Assembly: GCA_019649035.1 (NCBI GenBank)
Contig: BMAT01006511.1
Coordinates: 153,469 to 179,405 of the forward strand
DNA from: Elysia marginata
Lineage: Eukaryota; Mollusca; Gastropoda; Plakobranchidae
Reading direction: 5' to 3'
DNA: 25,937 nt
Shown in pieces: positions 9,486-19,119 of the stretch. Position 1 is the stretch's first letter. The number at the start of each line of letters is the position of its first letter. The translations under genes and the position numbers were made by a program. The notes under the pieces were generated by a model, which had not been told where the DNA came from, did not search any database, and worked only from the letters and a program-made list of their open reading frames with translations.

Positions 9486-11190
9486 AAGAGATGGAGAGAG
9501 AAATTTTATAGGTAAGTTAAGGATGTTAGACTTGTAGGATATTGGAAGAAGTGCAAATCCAGAAAATTTCAATTCAGTCGTTTCTGTGTCTTCTTAACCT
9601 TTTAACATTAATGGGTGGCAACACAGATAGCACCAGTATTGTTTTATCTTATGGTTTTGATAGGTCACGGTTAGAAATTAAAAATTGTTATGGTTATGGT
9701 TGCTTCTCAAGTTTGGTTACAAAGGAAAACAACGCAGACTAAATAATTGGGTAATCTTGTCAATATTTTCTGTACTCTCTTTATTTTAAAATGGTGCTTT
9801 TTTTACTTTTCAAAAGTTGTCCGCCTACCACGTTAAGAACCTAGCATTTAATGTTTGATGCAGTTTAATCTGTTTCTAAGTAACTGGCATTAAAAAGTGA
9901 GCAGTTATTTTTATTGCTACTTTTCTTTCAATTTTTGGACGAGTAGGTCTAGAGTCCCGGTTGAGAGTTGGCAAGACGACACTAAGACATTGAGAAAAGC
10001 TTTCATATAGTTAGCAACACATTGTAGAGTAAATTTGTCCTTACATTAAGTCGTAGGCTCGTTTTATTTCTTTTTTTTCTGCTTGGTATAAATTGCATCT
10101 TCATACAGTAGCCATTTAAAGAAGCGCTTATAAAATACAAACTAGTTAATTCGTATAAAAGTGTCTACTCCACTTCATACAGAACATTATCAGATAAGTA
10201 GATGCTATTATTTTCACTAGTTTCCCAATGAACAAAAGCCTTGTGACATTACGTGTTGATCTTTGTTTACTCAACTGTTACTTATAATTGATATGTTAAT
10301 TTAAATGTGTTGTAATAGCCGCTCTGAAACGATCTTAATTGTTGAAGTGAGTGCATTGTGTAGAAAGTGTGGTCACACATGCCACTCAGTAGCAGCAGCT
10401 GTGTAGGATGCTACAGTCCATTAACCCATGCTGAATGCACCGTATCAACAATCGTTAGTTCAACGCAACGATTCAGCTCAATAGGTACTACTACTTTAAA
10501 ATATTAAAATAGACACCTGCTATTATTACATTAACAACTCTCTTTCAATAGGGTGACAATGAAGTTTTCTGTATGACGTTGTAGAAAAACACAACGTAGT
10601 ATTGTTTGTTAAATATGGTTGCTTAGAAAGTTACACAATAGGAATAGACTATTGTGAACAGTAAGATGTTATAATCTGCTTATAGATTTAAGTTATGCTG
10701 TACAAAAATCTAAATAGAACTGAATAATTAGAGGGTTTTAAATGGCTGGAAGAACGGCAAGTGAGAAAGTAGGCTACAAAAGTGACATTTCATTCTTACG
10801 ATTATTAATCTGCGTGAAGTTGGTATGGTTTTATTCAATTTACAGATAGAGAACAACCACAGATAGAACGTTGCGCACCAATTTTAGTTTCCCTTAAACC
10901 AAACACTAGTTTTTGCGAACGATTCTGTTTAACGATAGGATCATGTTAAAAGCAATTAGGAAAGATAACTGTAAAGTAATGTTAATTGCAACACCAATTT
11001 GTCCAACATCGGGTGCTGATTCATTTTGCCACTATATTTTCATACTCACTTTCATTGAAATGTCTCGACGTTTTTTAAGTCGAGAAGACATGCACAGTGA
11101 GAGGAAATATTTGTTACGTTATGGAGTAGACCAAGTGCTGCTCTGTTTAAAATTTAAGCTCACAATCTATCGTTCTGCTTGCCGCTATTT
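9486..11190. other. AT-rich stretch without a recognisable gene
   Basis: Frequent stops in all frames. I see no tandem repeat longer than a few units, no tRNA-like boxes and no convincing paired splice sites. Confidence 0.5.
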
Positions 11191-11199
11191 CTCATTTCT

Positions 11200-11400
11200 A
11201 CTCTCTAATACCAGAATGTTTGTGTCTCTTTTCCTTTTCTTCTGCATCTCCATCTTCTGCTCTTTTCTTTCTATCTGCCTGATTTTTCTCTCTCCTTTTC
11301 CCTCTCTCTACTTCCTTTCTGTCTCTTCTTCTCCTTGTCTGCCTGTCTCTGTCTCTCCATCTCTTTGTCCGTTATGTGCTCTTTTCTCGCTCGCTCGTGC
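11200..11400. repeat. Pyrimidine-rich low-complexity tract
   Basis: TCTC, TGTC and TTTC words dominate the plus strand. The long serine/leucine/phenylalanine-rich frame passing through it (10913-11437) gains most of its second half from this tract, so I do not call it a gene. Confidence 0.75.
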
Positions 11401-11557
11401 TAGCACCAGAAAAGAGGAAGGGAAGCAGATGTCCTGAGAACCAACCCAAAACAATACTGTGCCTTGCGGAATTGAATTTGTCCCCGAGTGCCGCTGTCTT
11501 AACCAGCTGCGTGATGAGCATCCTAATCTGGAGCCAGGTCCTTCTGCCCGACAGAAT

Positions 11558-11611
11558 GAGAGAGTGTGAGAGAGAGAGAAGGACAGCAGAGAGAGAGAGA
11601 GAGAGAGAGGC
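11558..11611. repeat. GA microsatellite
   Basis: GAGTGTGAGAGAGA leads into a nearly pure GA run. It has the opposite strand bias to the pyrimidine tract about 200 bases upstream. Confidence 0.9.
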
Positions 11612-11742
11612 TGAGACACAGATGGGCATCTGAAGAGAAGACAGGCAAATAAAAGAAGGCAGAGCAATGATAGATTTATAAAGAGGCAGAGAAAGACACG
11701 CCTGGATAGTAGATGTGAAAAGACGTACAAATTTTTTTTTGG

Positions 11743-11765
11743 CAGAGAGAGAAAGAGAGAGAGAG

Positions 11766-11814
<49 letters not shown>

Positions 11815-11820
11815 AAAGAA
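11743..11820. repeat. Long GA microsatellite
   Basis: About 75 bases of GA with one CGA and one AAA interruption. The mirror-symmetric homopurine run is of the kind that can form intramolecular triplexes. The minus-strand serine/leucine-rich frame over it is an artefact of the repeat. Confidence 0.92.
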
Positions 11821-12310
11821 ACTGAGCGAGAAAGCAAGCAAAAAAGAAAACACAGGTCTACTCTTTTTGTGGAACTGACAGAAATATTTTTTCTCCGTAA
11901 TGATTAAACAGCGTAGCAGAGGAAAAAGTACATTACATCCGTGAGTTTTGAATTATATTTAAGTTTGACCACAACACTGGTGATGCAGTGTAAAGTTAAA
12001 ATTAGGACAAAAAAGAGGCGAATCAAAATATCTTTTACGTAAGTAAGCACTGCTTTCTTTTTCTCTATCTTCCAAACTATGACATATAATGCTTTATCTC
12101 TTTTTGCTGATCACGCTGGGTTTTTTCTCTTCGTCTTTCTATTCTATATGCCCATCTATCTCTAGTTATCTCTTCTCTATCTAACCATCTCCCCCATCTA
12201 TGTTTAGTAGGACTATCGGTCCGTCTACCTGTTTGTTTCTTACTTTATCTCGACGTTGGCCAGCCGCTAGTTGTCATTCTAACTTGCCTCTTTCACCTAA
12301 CTATTCGAAA
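11821..12310. other. No recognisable gene
   Basis: An AT-rich stretch, then a T/C-rich one. A short segment at about 11912-11940 is bounded by an acceptor-like ACAG and a strong donor CC|GTGAGT, and a GTAAGT lies at 12041. Both lack a coding signal and are probably chance. Confidence 0.4.
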
Positions 12311-12379
<69 letters not shown>

Positions 12380-12391
12380 ATCTCTCTCTCA
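12311..12391. repeat. Compound microsatellite (TGTC)n then (TC)n
   Basis: Seven TGTC units pass directly into about 20 TC units, then CTATCTCTCTC. The same compound order recurs near 22236-22292 in the same orientation, and as the reverse complement at 13757-13832. Confidence 0.95.
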
Positions 12392-12574
12392 CTTTTCAAG
12401 CAATCTGTCCTCAATTGCTTTCTTGCAAGTTGTAATGTACCTATTATAGAGAAAGAGACTTACTTTCTCAATGATCGTTTTTGTTTGCCAGGGAAGACTT
12501 TCTCTTTTTTCGCCTAGTATTTCATTCACGGAAAAGATTGGTCAGTTTTGTGTTTTAACTAAACATTCTCCAAA

Positions 12575-12790
12575 TCAGGTCGCAACGGGCTGGCCGGCTG
12601 ACGGAATCGGCCCGCGTGCCGACTCGTGCCAGGGCATAGATCACTGCCATTAGTGCCGCATCTGGTCGCAGTCGCCAGGTCTAGCCGCGTCTGACCAGGT
12701 CAGGTGTGACGATCCGTAACGCCTGGAGACGCAAGCAGGAAGGTGGTGGACGTGTCTCGTCGCCCTGAGATAAGGAGGCTCTACAGAGTG
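12575..12790. promoter_or_regulatory. CpG-dense GC-rich patch of unknown role
   Basis: The composition jumps from AT-rich to GC-rich, with many CpG pairs and repeated AGGTC/CAGGTC words (12578, 12677, 12695). A branch-like TAACTAAAC and the acceptor-like CCAAATCAG lie at its left edge, but frames after that acceptor stop within about 25 codons and no donor follows. It may be a regulatory island, an untranslated exon or a fragment of an unrecognised repeat. The call rests on composition only. Confidence 0.2.
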
Positions 12791-13755
12791 TTCTAGCAGG
12801 ACGGGCAAAAACATCCGTGAGGAAAATCAGGGATCGAAACGGCACTCATTCATTGGACTTGATAGAGAAGCTAGTGATGCAGAAACCAGGAAGGGTAATA
12901 AACTATTCGCAAACAGAACGTCTGGAGATTAGAGAGCAGAGATTCTGAAGATTAGAGAAGTCAAAAGAGAGATATGTATATAGAGAGGCATACAGAGGAA
13001 TAGGTAGATATATGCGAGAAGGGGGAGAGAGAACATAGAGAAAGATGTTGGCCCAGATTGTGACGGCGAACAGTGGGTTTTTTTAGGGGGATTACGTGGA
13101 AATGCATAGTAAGAAAAAGTTAAGAACTTGGCAGAAAACAGTGCAATAAACATTTAGAGAAGTAAAAACCTAAGTGAAATTAATAAAAGTAAAATGCGTG
13201 GGACAGAGTTATAATATTGCAGCAACACAAAATGTGCAGGAAACGACAATGACTAAAGCTTTTCATGTTGGTTCAATGTAATGGTTTTACAGTTTCTCTC
13301 CTCAACATTATTAGAGTTACTGCTGCACTTATTCTAGTTTCAAATAACCATTTAAATCTGGCCAAAAATAGAACAACAAAAGATCACCGATACCGCTATT
13401 CCCAAAGACAGCACGAAAATGATTTGACTCTATCGGCACAACCACGAAACATTAAGAAAAGGGACAAAAGGAAAAAAAATGTTATTTTAGTAATGGGTAC
13501 CTCAGCCTGCTAAAACCACGAAGGCCGAATAATTGAATGAATGTGTGTTTTGGAGCGCGCTTCAGCTCCCATTGCATGCATCATGTTACGGGCTCCATGT
13601 TTGCCGTCACATTGGCGACCCAATTAATTAATTACGGTGAAAATCACTTGAGCTGATAGAGGGTTCCGAAACTACTTGGTTTTTTTTTCTGTGGGAGTAG
13701 GTCAGGGAATGATAGAACGAGCGGGGAGAGATTGAGAGTAAAACAAAACAAATAA

Positions 13756-13756
<1 letters not shown>
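12791..13756. other. Purine-leaning stretch, no recognisable gene
   Basis: Positions 12890-13050 are AGA/GAGA-rich on the plus strand. The remainder is AT-rich. An 82-codon frame at 13265-13513, opened by TTG, lacks any supporting feature. Confidence 0.5.
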
Positions 13757-13800
<44 letters not shown>

Positions 13801-13832
13801 GACAGAGATAGACAGAGAGAGGGGGTGGGTGG
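13757..13832. repeat. Compound microsatellite (GA)n then (GACA)n
   Basis: About 10 GA units are followed by six or more GACA units, then mixed GACAGAGATA and a short GGGT-rich end. Unit for unit this is the reverse complement of the tract at 12311-12391. Confidence 0.95.
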
Positions 13833-14430
13833 GAAGGAAAAAGAGGTAGATAGTTAAATTTTTTTTTTAAACTAAAGAAAGGGTACTAGTGATAAACTTA
13901 GTTTTGTTTAGGCAAATAAAACAACTGCAAACGGTTGAAAATAGTTATATAGATGTATAGTTGTAAAAGGAACGAACAAAATAGAACTAAAGCAAAAAAT
14001 AAAACTATGTTAATTGCAACAGGCATAACTATAAATGTTTGTTGAGGTGTTAGCCCGTAGTAGAAGAGGTATGAGTTTCAAGCTTTGCGAAGAAAGCGAA
14101 GGATCAAGTAGGAAGGAAGAGACAGAGAGTGGTGACAATACAACAACACTGGGAAAGTCGTATAGAGAAGTAAAGAGAAAAAGAAAATAGGAGGAAGAAT
14201 TAGAGTAGGGGAGTGTGTAGGTTCACTTAAATTACATCGTATATCCCAAGGTAAATAAAATAAAGGCAATCAATTGGCTACAGATAAACCTGTAGGTGTA
14301 AAATTCTGTTACATAAAACTGTTCTTTTATTGCAATATCGATGGTTTCCACACCATTTGATCCATTAGTACTTTAAAAAAAAAGATAAAGAAAAAATATC
14401 TAAATTCCTAAGGAAGTACAAAAACTCAAC
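13833..14430. other. A-rich stretch, no recognisable gene
   Basis: Mostly A-rich with short A and T homopolymers. The 63-codon minus-strand frame is unsupported. Confidence 0.5.
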
Positions 14431-14436
14431 CATCAC

Positions 14437-14475
<39 letters not shown>

Positions 14476-14518
14476 ACTCCTCCCCCTCCTCCTCCTCCTC
14501 ATCATCATCATCATCATA
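14431..14518. repeat. Trinucleotide microsatellite (CAT)n-(CCT)n-(CAT)n
   Basis: About 15 CAT units, then CCT units from about 14477 to 14499, then CAT again to 14517. The nested order suggests a CCT expansion inside an older CAT array. Confidence 0.95.
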
Positions 14519-14679
14519 GTAAAAAAAAAGATTCATTCACTGAACTATTGCAGCTGCCTTCAAAATTTTCCAAGGTTTTGCTTTCTACACCATGTTTCTG
14601 TAAGCAGGGTGGGGCGATAGAGGGGTAATTACTATCTTCTGATCTACCCTATGTATATCCCATAGACTCTTCCTATCAC

Positions 14680-15055
14680 TGGAACAGTGAAACGCCTTGC
14701 AAACTCAGCAAGTCCTGCTCGGCTACGACCACCAGCGGGTCACGATCTGGCCGAAGGTTCAAACTCTGAAAGGTTTCCCTTAAGTTCACGTTATGCGTTA
14801 GGGCAAAGGGAGTGGAGAACCTGGGCAGTGCGTCAGGCACCAAGGGACTCCTGTCCGAAAGGTCAAAGGTGGCGCAATGGGAGAATGTAGATGGGGAGAT
14901 GAGGGGGACTTGGTGGACGTCCTTGCACGCGCGCTGTGCGGGGTATGTCTTGCGGGACTTGGACAGGCCCAGAGGATTCCAGATGGGCGGACGGCGCTGC
15001 AGCTTTCAAGCTTAATTGTCTTTAGTGTTTGGACGGTTGGGTCGAGGCCTGATCA
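14680..15055. promoter_or_regulatory. GC-rich, CpG-containing patch with overlapping frames
   Basis: An isolated GC-rich segment between AT-rich flanks. Three overlapping plus-strand frames of 67-69 codons (14687-14890, 14812-15015, 14877-15086) cover it. The first follows an acceptor-like CTGGAACAG and is arginine-, serine- and proline-rich. Overlap of several frames argues for a general lack of stops, not one coding frame. A nuclear-receptor-like AGGTCAAAGGTGG lies at 14860-14872. I do not recognise any family. It could be a regulatory island, an exon, or part of a repeat. Confidence 0.2.
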
Positions 15056-15504
15056 GCCTGGTGTTTTTTTTTTTGTTCCATATTGATGAGTGGGGTGAGA
15101 ATGATGAGGTGCCAGGCCGGGCAATGACTATCAGTGAAGTTCAATAACAACTGATAAAAAGGATGGCTGGTTAAAAATCTGCTAGTAATGTCAATTTAAA
15201 CGACATTAAAGTGCAATTTGGGTGAGCAATTAATTTGTTGTTTATTTTAGTTCCTGGTTATGTTAAATGATTTGAATTGTACAGTTGCGTTTTTAACGAA
15301 GACGTTGATGACGATAACAATAAAAACAGTGTTATAGATGGTTATGGTGATTAGCAGTGATTTACTAATTAGCCTCAAGATGTGGCGAGATGAAATATCC
15401 CATAGTACAATTGCAGTTTTGCTTCAAATCGGTTCCACGTACCATATTAAACTGCCCTGCTATCATCTTTAGTGTGAAATTTGTTTCTTTTTTTCTTTCG
15501 TTAG
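15056..15504. other. AT-rich stretch, no recognisable gene
   Basis: A T-run at 15065-15074 and otherwise ordinary AT-rich sequence. Nothing recognisable up to the pyrimidine tract of the acceptor at 15504. Confidence 0.5.
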
Positions 15505-15547
15505 TTTACGAGGGCTAACACTGTACAGAAGAATGCACATTCGCCAG
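15505..15547 (+). other. Candidate 43-nt exon with good splice sites at both ends
   Basis: A long T/C tract ending in TTCGTTAG (to 15504) forms a strong acceptor. CCAG|GTAAGG at 15548 is a strong donor. Two of the three frames across the 43 bases are open. The fragment is too short to assign a family. Small exons between long introns are common in animals, and the surrounding stretch is otherwise gene-free. A chance pairing of acceptor and donor is also possible. Confidence 0.22.
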
Positions 15548-16414
15548 GTAAGGGAAACAATAAAAACCAAAACTTCGGTTTTCTTCTTTTCACTCGTGCA
15601 AAAAAAATGGAACAGAGAAAAAAAAATTACTTTATTGTCGACAAATCGGTGACGTGAAAGCCACGACCTATCTTAAGACCCCCTTAAGCCATACCTTATG
15701 GGGATTTAGATCTAAGAACGGTGACCTTGTCAACTATATTACTTACTTTTTTATGCCGTTGAGTAGCCATGCTCGAGTCGTAAGTTGTTTTTATGTTGTA
15801 GTTGGAGGTCACTGTGACGAGGTTCTACTACCTACCGTACCTGCCTGACATCGCTTACATTTTTTTTAGTTTTACGACAGGCAAATCAATAAGACATTCC
15901 AAACTGGTAATATTGACAACTTACCCAAAAAAATGCAAATTTTCGTTTTAAAAAATATCTATTTAACTTTGTTTTTTACAAAAATTCCGAAAGGAATGTC
16001 CACAATGAACTAAAAAAAATACTGAACCTAAAACAGTTGCTGATCAGAACATTTTAAGCAACTTCACTGAAAATTAATACAGTTCCTTGACCATTTCGAC
16101 CTCCTTAAAGTCCAATACATGGCTTATGTTCAGTATTAGACTGGTTAGAGTCACGGAACACTCATGAAAGCGTTGAAAACATACAAAAAACCCATATGAG
16201 TGAAAATATTAAGAGTTCTAGTATTTTTAATTACTTTTCATGCCTTGAGCAGATTTCCAAAATTACAAATAGACATTTTTAAAAACATAGTTCAAATTTT
16301 GTTGAAAATTTGACCTCCCTCACATCGTTACGTTATCCCTGTCAAATCTCGCCGATACCTTCACAAGATTTGCATCGATAGACATGATAGAAACAGTAAT
16401 ACAAATTCCCAAAT
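15548..16414. other. AT-rich stretch, no recognisable gene
   Basis: A 64-codon frame at 15654-15848 without support, then strongly AT-rich sequence. No repeat or RNA gene seen. Confidence 0.5.
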
Positions 16415-16453
16415 CCCCCCCCCCCCTCTCTCTCTCTCCTTCTCCCTCTCTCG
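16415..16453. repeat. Poly-C run followed by CT microsatellite
   Basis: Twelve C in a row (16415-16426) pass into CT units and CCTCTCT. On the minus strand this is a polypurine run that lies just downstream of the integrase-like relic. That is the position where LTR retrotransposons carry their polypurine tract. The link is only suggestive. Confidence 0.85.
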
Positions 16454-16599
16454 TCATTTTTTACTAACCCTATATGCGTGTATATACCCCTTTTACATCC
16501 ATGTCTTGTCTCCATAGCGTGTAGAGGTCGGCGACCACAGCAAAGATTTCTTCGCGGAGACCCCTGTCTCCACTAAGCCGGACCTGTTGGGTACTTCCT

Positions 16600-16780
16600 T
16601 CACCGCCACAAACTTGAAGCCTACCAGGTACAGTCTTATTCCCTGACAGCTCCTTTGACTTGACCGCCCATAAATAGTGGGAAGTGCGCTGTGAAACCCG
16701 ACAGCGCAAGGCTGCCACTGTCCATCTTTGTGGACAGCTATTTGATCTCGCTGTCTGAGAGCACAGACCAGGCAAGCTTG
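16600..16780 (-). pseudogene. Degraded LTR-retrotransposon integrase C-terminus (Ty3/Gypsy-like), tentative
   Basis: Two overlapping minus-strand frames (16470-16931 and 16493-16843) share the look of a Ty3/Gypsy integrase C-terminal (GPY/F-type) domain split by a frameshift. In one frame RQRDQIAVHKDGQWQP (QWQP encoded near 16709-16720) resembles the family's pattern GDxVxVxxxGxWxPAxV. In the other frame, a few residues on, SHYLW and KELSGN fall where the family has RSYxV and the arginine/asparagine-rich RRNR region. No upstream integrase core, reverse transcriptase or LTR is visible, and key residues are lost. It would be a non-functional solo fragment. The family match is judged by eye and could be wrong. 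Confidence 0.35.
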
Positions 16781-16860
16781 TCCTGATATGACCCCCAATA
16801 CGTCGTTCGGCTTCAGTAATCTCATAGGCTGCTGGGCTTTCAAGGTTTGCTAGTTTTCTT

Positions 16861-17456
16861 ATATTGAAAATAAAAAATAGTTTATTCTTTTGATAAAAAA
16901 TGTCTATTTTTCTTTCAAATACATGCATCATGACTGTCGTAGGTACTCGTAGGTTGTAAGGATAGACAGGTTGGTAAAGTTTTAATTTGAAAGATAATTA
17001 TATGTCTCTTTAAAGCTTGGCATAGTCATCGCAATTTGTCATGTGCTTTTCTTGCTCTTACCGAAACAAAGACATGTCTTTTGAATTTAGTTAAAGCTTA
17101 TGGTGATAACGGAGGTTTTTCGAAAGCTATTAATGAATAGTTTACTTTTAAGTTAATAATTGAATTGCTACCCTATTGCATCCAACAAAGTCTTGATCGA
17201 GGCAGGACTAGTCGCAAGTGCACGCTGATTTCCTTATCTCTTCTTTCGCGTTCGACCTGTCCGTGTAGCTATCCTTCTACCTCTCAATATTGGCGCCTCT
17301 TTTTTCTTTCTGCAGTACTTTTCCTTTTTTACGTGATCTCTCTTTATTTCTCCTAAGAGTATTGCCTTTGTCTCCATATAATTATCCACCTTTCTCGGTC
17401 TATCTGTGCGTGTTTGCCGTACACTGATTGCTTCTCTCTGCCCTCTTCTCTCTCAG
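16861..17456. other. No recognisable gene; pyrimidine-rich end
   Basis: AT-rich sequence becomes T/C-rich from about 17220 and ends in a textbook acceptor (CTTCTCTCTCAG to 17456). The open frame after it stops within 20 codons without a donor, so I call no exon there. Confidence 0.45.
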
Positions 17457-17607
17457 CGTCGTAGAAATTGAAGAGCTCGTGTCGCGACAGCCAATACTAC
17501 AAGGATTTGTTGTATAATTTTGTGCTCGTTGTCTGGACACCTGGACACAAGAACAGCAGCTGATCAATTCATGTGTATTCCGAAAAAACGAACATTTTTC
17601 CAGGTAG

Positions 17608-17757
17608 TGTCCACGAGTGCGGTCAGAAGTCAATGACAGGTCACTGAAGGTGCAGGATGAGAACGACACGCCAACGTTTCAAACATCTTACCCAGCAGAC
17701 TCGCCAACATGGAATGTTGATGTGAATTGGTTATGTAAGATTTCAGGGGAAATATGA
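17608..17757 (+). pseudogene. Short frame with a cadherin-like DxND motif (tentative relic)
   Basis: The open frame 17608-17757 (49 codons plus stop) contains LKVQDENDTPTFQTSY. The DEND at 17656-17667 followed by PTF (17671-17679) resembles the inter-repeat calcium-binding sequence DxNDNxPxF of cadherins, one residue short, and the preceding LKVQ fits the last strand of a cadherin repeat. A donor-like TTAT|GTAAGA follows 17734. The frame is closed by a TAG just upstream at 17605. The rest of a cadherin repeat is not visible. If real it is a decayed or partial exon; a chance motif is quite possible. Confidence 0.2.
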
Positions 17758-17944
17758 AACAACGAATCTACCTTCATGTACTACAAGCCACTATTTTTTG
17801 TTAGAGAAGAGCTTTTCGTGTACTTGTTGATAATGGTAGCCGAATAATATAATAATGCCAGCAAATATTATGGACTTAACTGTAGTCAACAGATATTTTG
17901 CCTGATTAACCCTTTATGGTAAACACATATTTTTTTATCTTCAG

Positions 17945-18044
17945 GGATTACATCTTAAATATACAGTTATCAAAGTAAAATATAGCAAAAAAGAAGAAGA
18001 AATGAGAGCACAATTTCGGAAACGAGATAGCAAAACCCCTTTGG
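17945..18044 (+). CDS. Candidate internal coding exon (100 nt), unknown protein
   Basis: A run of T then ATCTTCAG (to 17944) is a strong acceptor, and TTTGG|GTAAGA at 18045 is a strong donor. Only one of the three frames is open throughout: 33 codons, lysine- and glutamate-rich in the middle (VKYSKKEEEMRAQFRKRD) with one base left over. The segment at 19120 can complete that split codon and stay open to a stop. The segment at 18214 cannot be joined in its own long frame. I recognise no family. Good signals at both ends plus a single open frame make this the best-shaped internal exon candidate, but homology or transcripts are needed. Confidence 0.25.
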
Positions 18045-18213
18045 GTAAGATTATATACATTTATTATTATCGTATTAAACATATTTACCATTTTTACTTT
18101 TGTCATTTTAACCCTCGTTGTATTTGTGTGTGTGTATAATTATGTATCCATTTTCGTAACCCGACTGTCTTTTCTAGTGACCTATCTTGAATATTTTGCT
18201 CTGATTTCAACAG

Positions 18214-18441
18214 CATGTCCACAGCAGCGGGCTTGTCATCACGCCACATGTCACATCCAGTGATGAACGGGTCTGTGTGCCCAGTCTTGGATCAACTTCA
18301 ATGAGCTGTGAAGGAGATTCTAGCCGCAAGATAGTCGTCTTTCTCAGCCCAAGACTCAATTACCATCAGAACGATACGATCATTGGGGGAGAAGAAACAG
18401 CATCTTTCACTCAGAACATCCACTTCTTTATAAACTTTTGA
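18214..18441 (+). other. Open 75-codon segment after a splice acceptor
   Basis: CTCTGATTTCAACAG ends at 18213, and the frame beginning there stays open to a TGA at 18439-18441. The composition is balanced (for example SSRKIVVFLSPRLNYH) and not low complexity. No ATG opens it, so it would have to be a terminal exon entered in phase 0. An AATAAA lies at 18884. It is out of phase with the 17945-18044 exon, so it would belong to another transcript form or be chance. I recognise no domain. Confidence 0.18.
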
Positions 18442-18759
18442 CTTTTCCTAGTCTCTTCAAGCCTTTGCATCCTTTTTAGTCCAATGTCTAATATAGAAAA
18501 TCGAGATCGTCAAGCGTTCATTATTTCTGTTTGTTCAGTCTTATTTTGTATACTGAAACGTTTTCCTGTAGTGCAGAAGGAGAAAGTGTTATACTCAATA
18601 ATGCGAGCGTTACCTAACACGGAGAAGGGTTCTCATTTATCTTGACACCAAGCTTATACAGATAGTTTGCCATTCATCTCCTCGCTGCCTTGATTTTCTG
18701 CGGTCCTTCTAGAAATAGCTACCCAATTAGTTCAGGGTTGGGACAAGGGAAGGGGAGGG

Positions 18760-18852
18760 GTGGTTAATTTGGCTGTCCTGGGGTTCGAACCCGGGATCTC
18801 TGTAGCTGTAGTCACTTGTCACTACCGCCATACCGACAGAGTCACCGTTTGC
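18760..18852 (-). mobile_element. tRNA-derived sequence, probably a SINE head
   Basis: On the minus strand an A-box-like TGACTCTGTCGG (18833-18844) is followed by a perfect B-box GGTTCGAACCC (18781-18791), flanked by CCCGG and CCAGG. The distance between boxes is a little longer than in a standard tRNA, and a complete cloverleaf is not evident to me. I therefore prefer a SINE head to a functional tRNA gene. The body would lie toward lower coordinates, but I could not define its end or a target duplication. Confidence 0.5.
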
Positions 18853-19119
18853 CACAGCAATGTACAGCTGCATTGTGCAGACAAATAAACAGTGTGAAAT
18901 TTACTGCTTGCAAGGGTGTCAAAGTGGTGAATGGGAGCGAAAGCCAGGGCTAAATTCAAGAAGTATCCTACCGATTAGAAAGCCAGGAAAATGAGTACAG
19001 ATTTTCTCATAAAAGGATAACATTGAATCGTCACTTGCTGTCCAGTTATTGTCTCTACAAATGTTTCGCTACTGTTCTGCAAACGCACCTTCCCTGCTTG
19101 TTTTTCTACCTTTTTTCAG

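Noticed and set aside
10913-11437. A 174-codon frame, among the longest in the window
   Set aside because: Its first codon is CGA-flanked non-ATG context, and the C-terminal half is a pyrimidine tract giving S/F/L/C repeats. No domain and no splice support.
11308-11853. A 181-codon minus-strand frame
   Set aside because: It is largely the translation of GA microsatellites into SLSLSL. An artefact of the repeat.
14752-14767. B-box-like GGTTCAAACTC
   Set aside because: The upstream sequence lacks a matching A box, and it sits in a GC-rich patch where such words are more likely.
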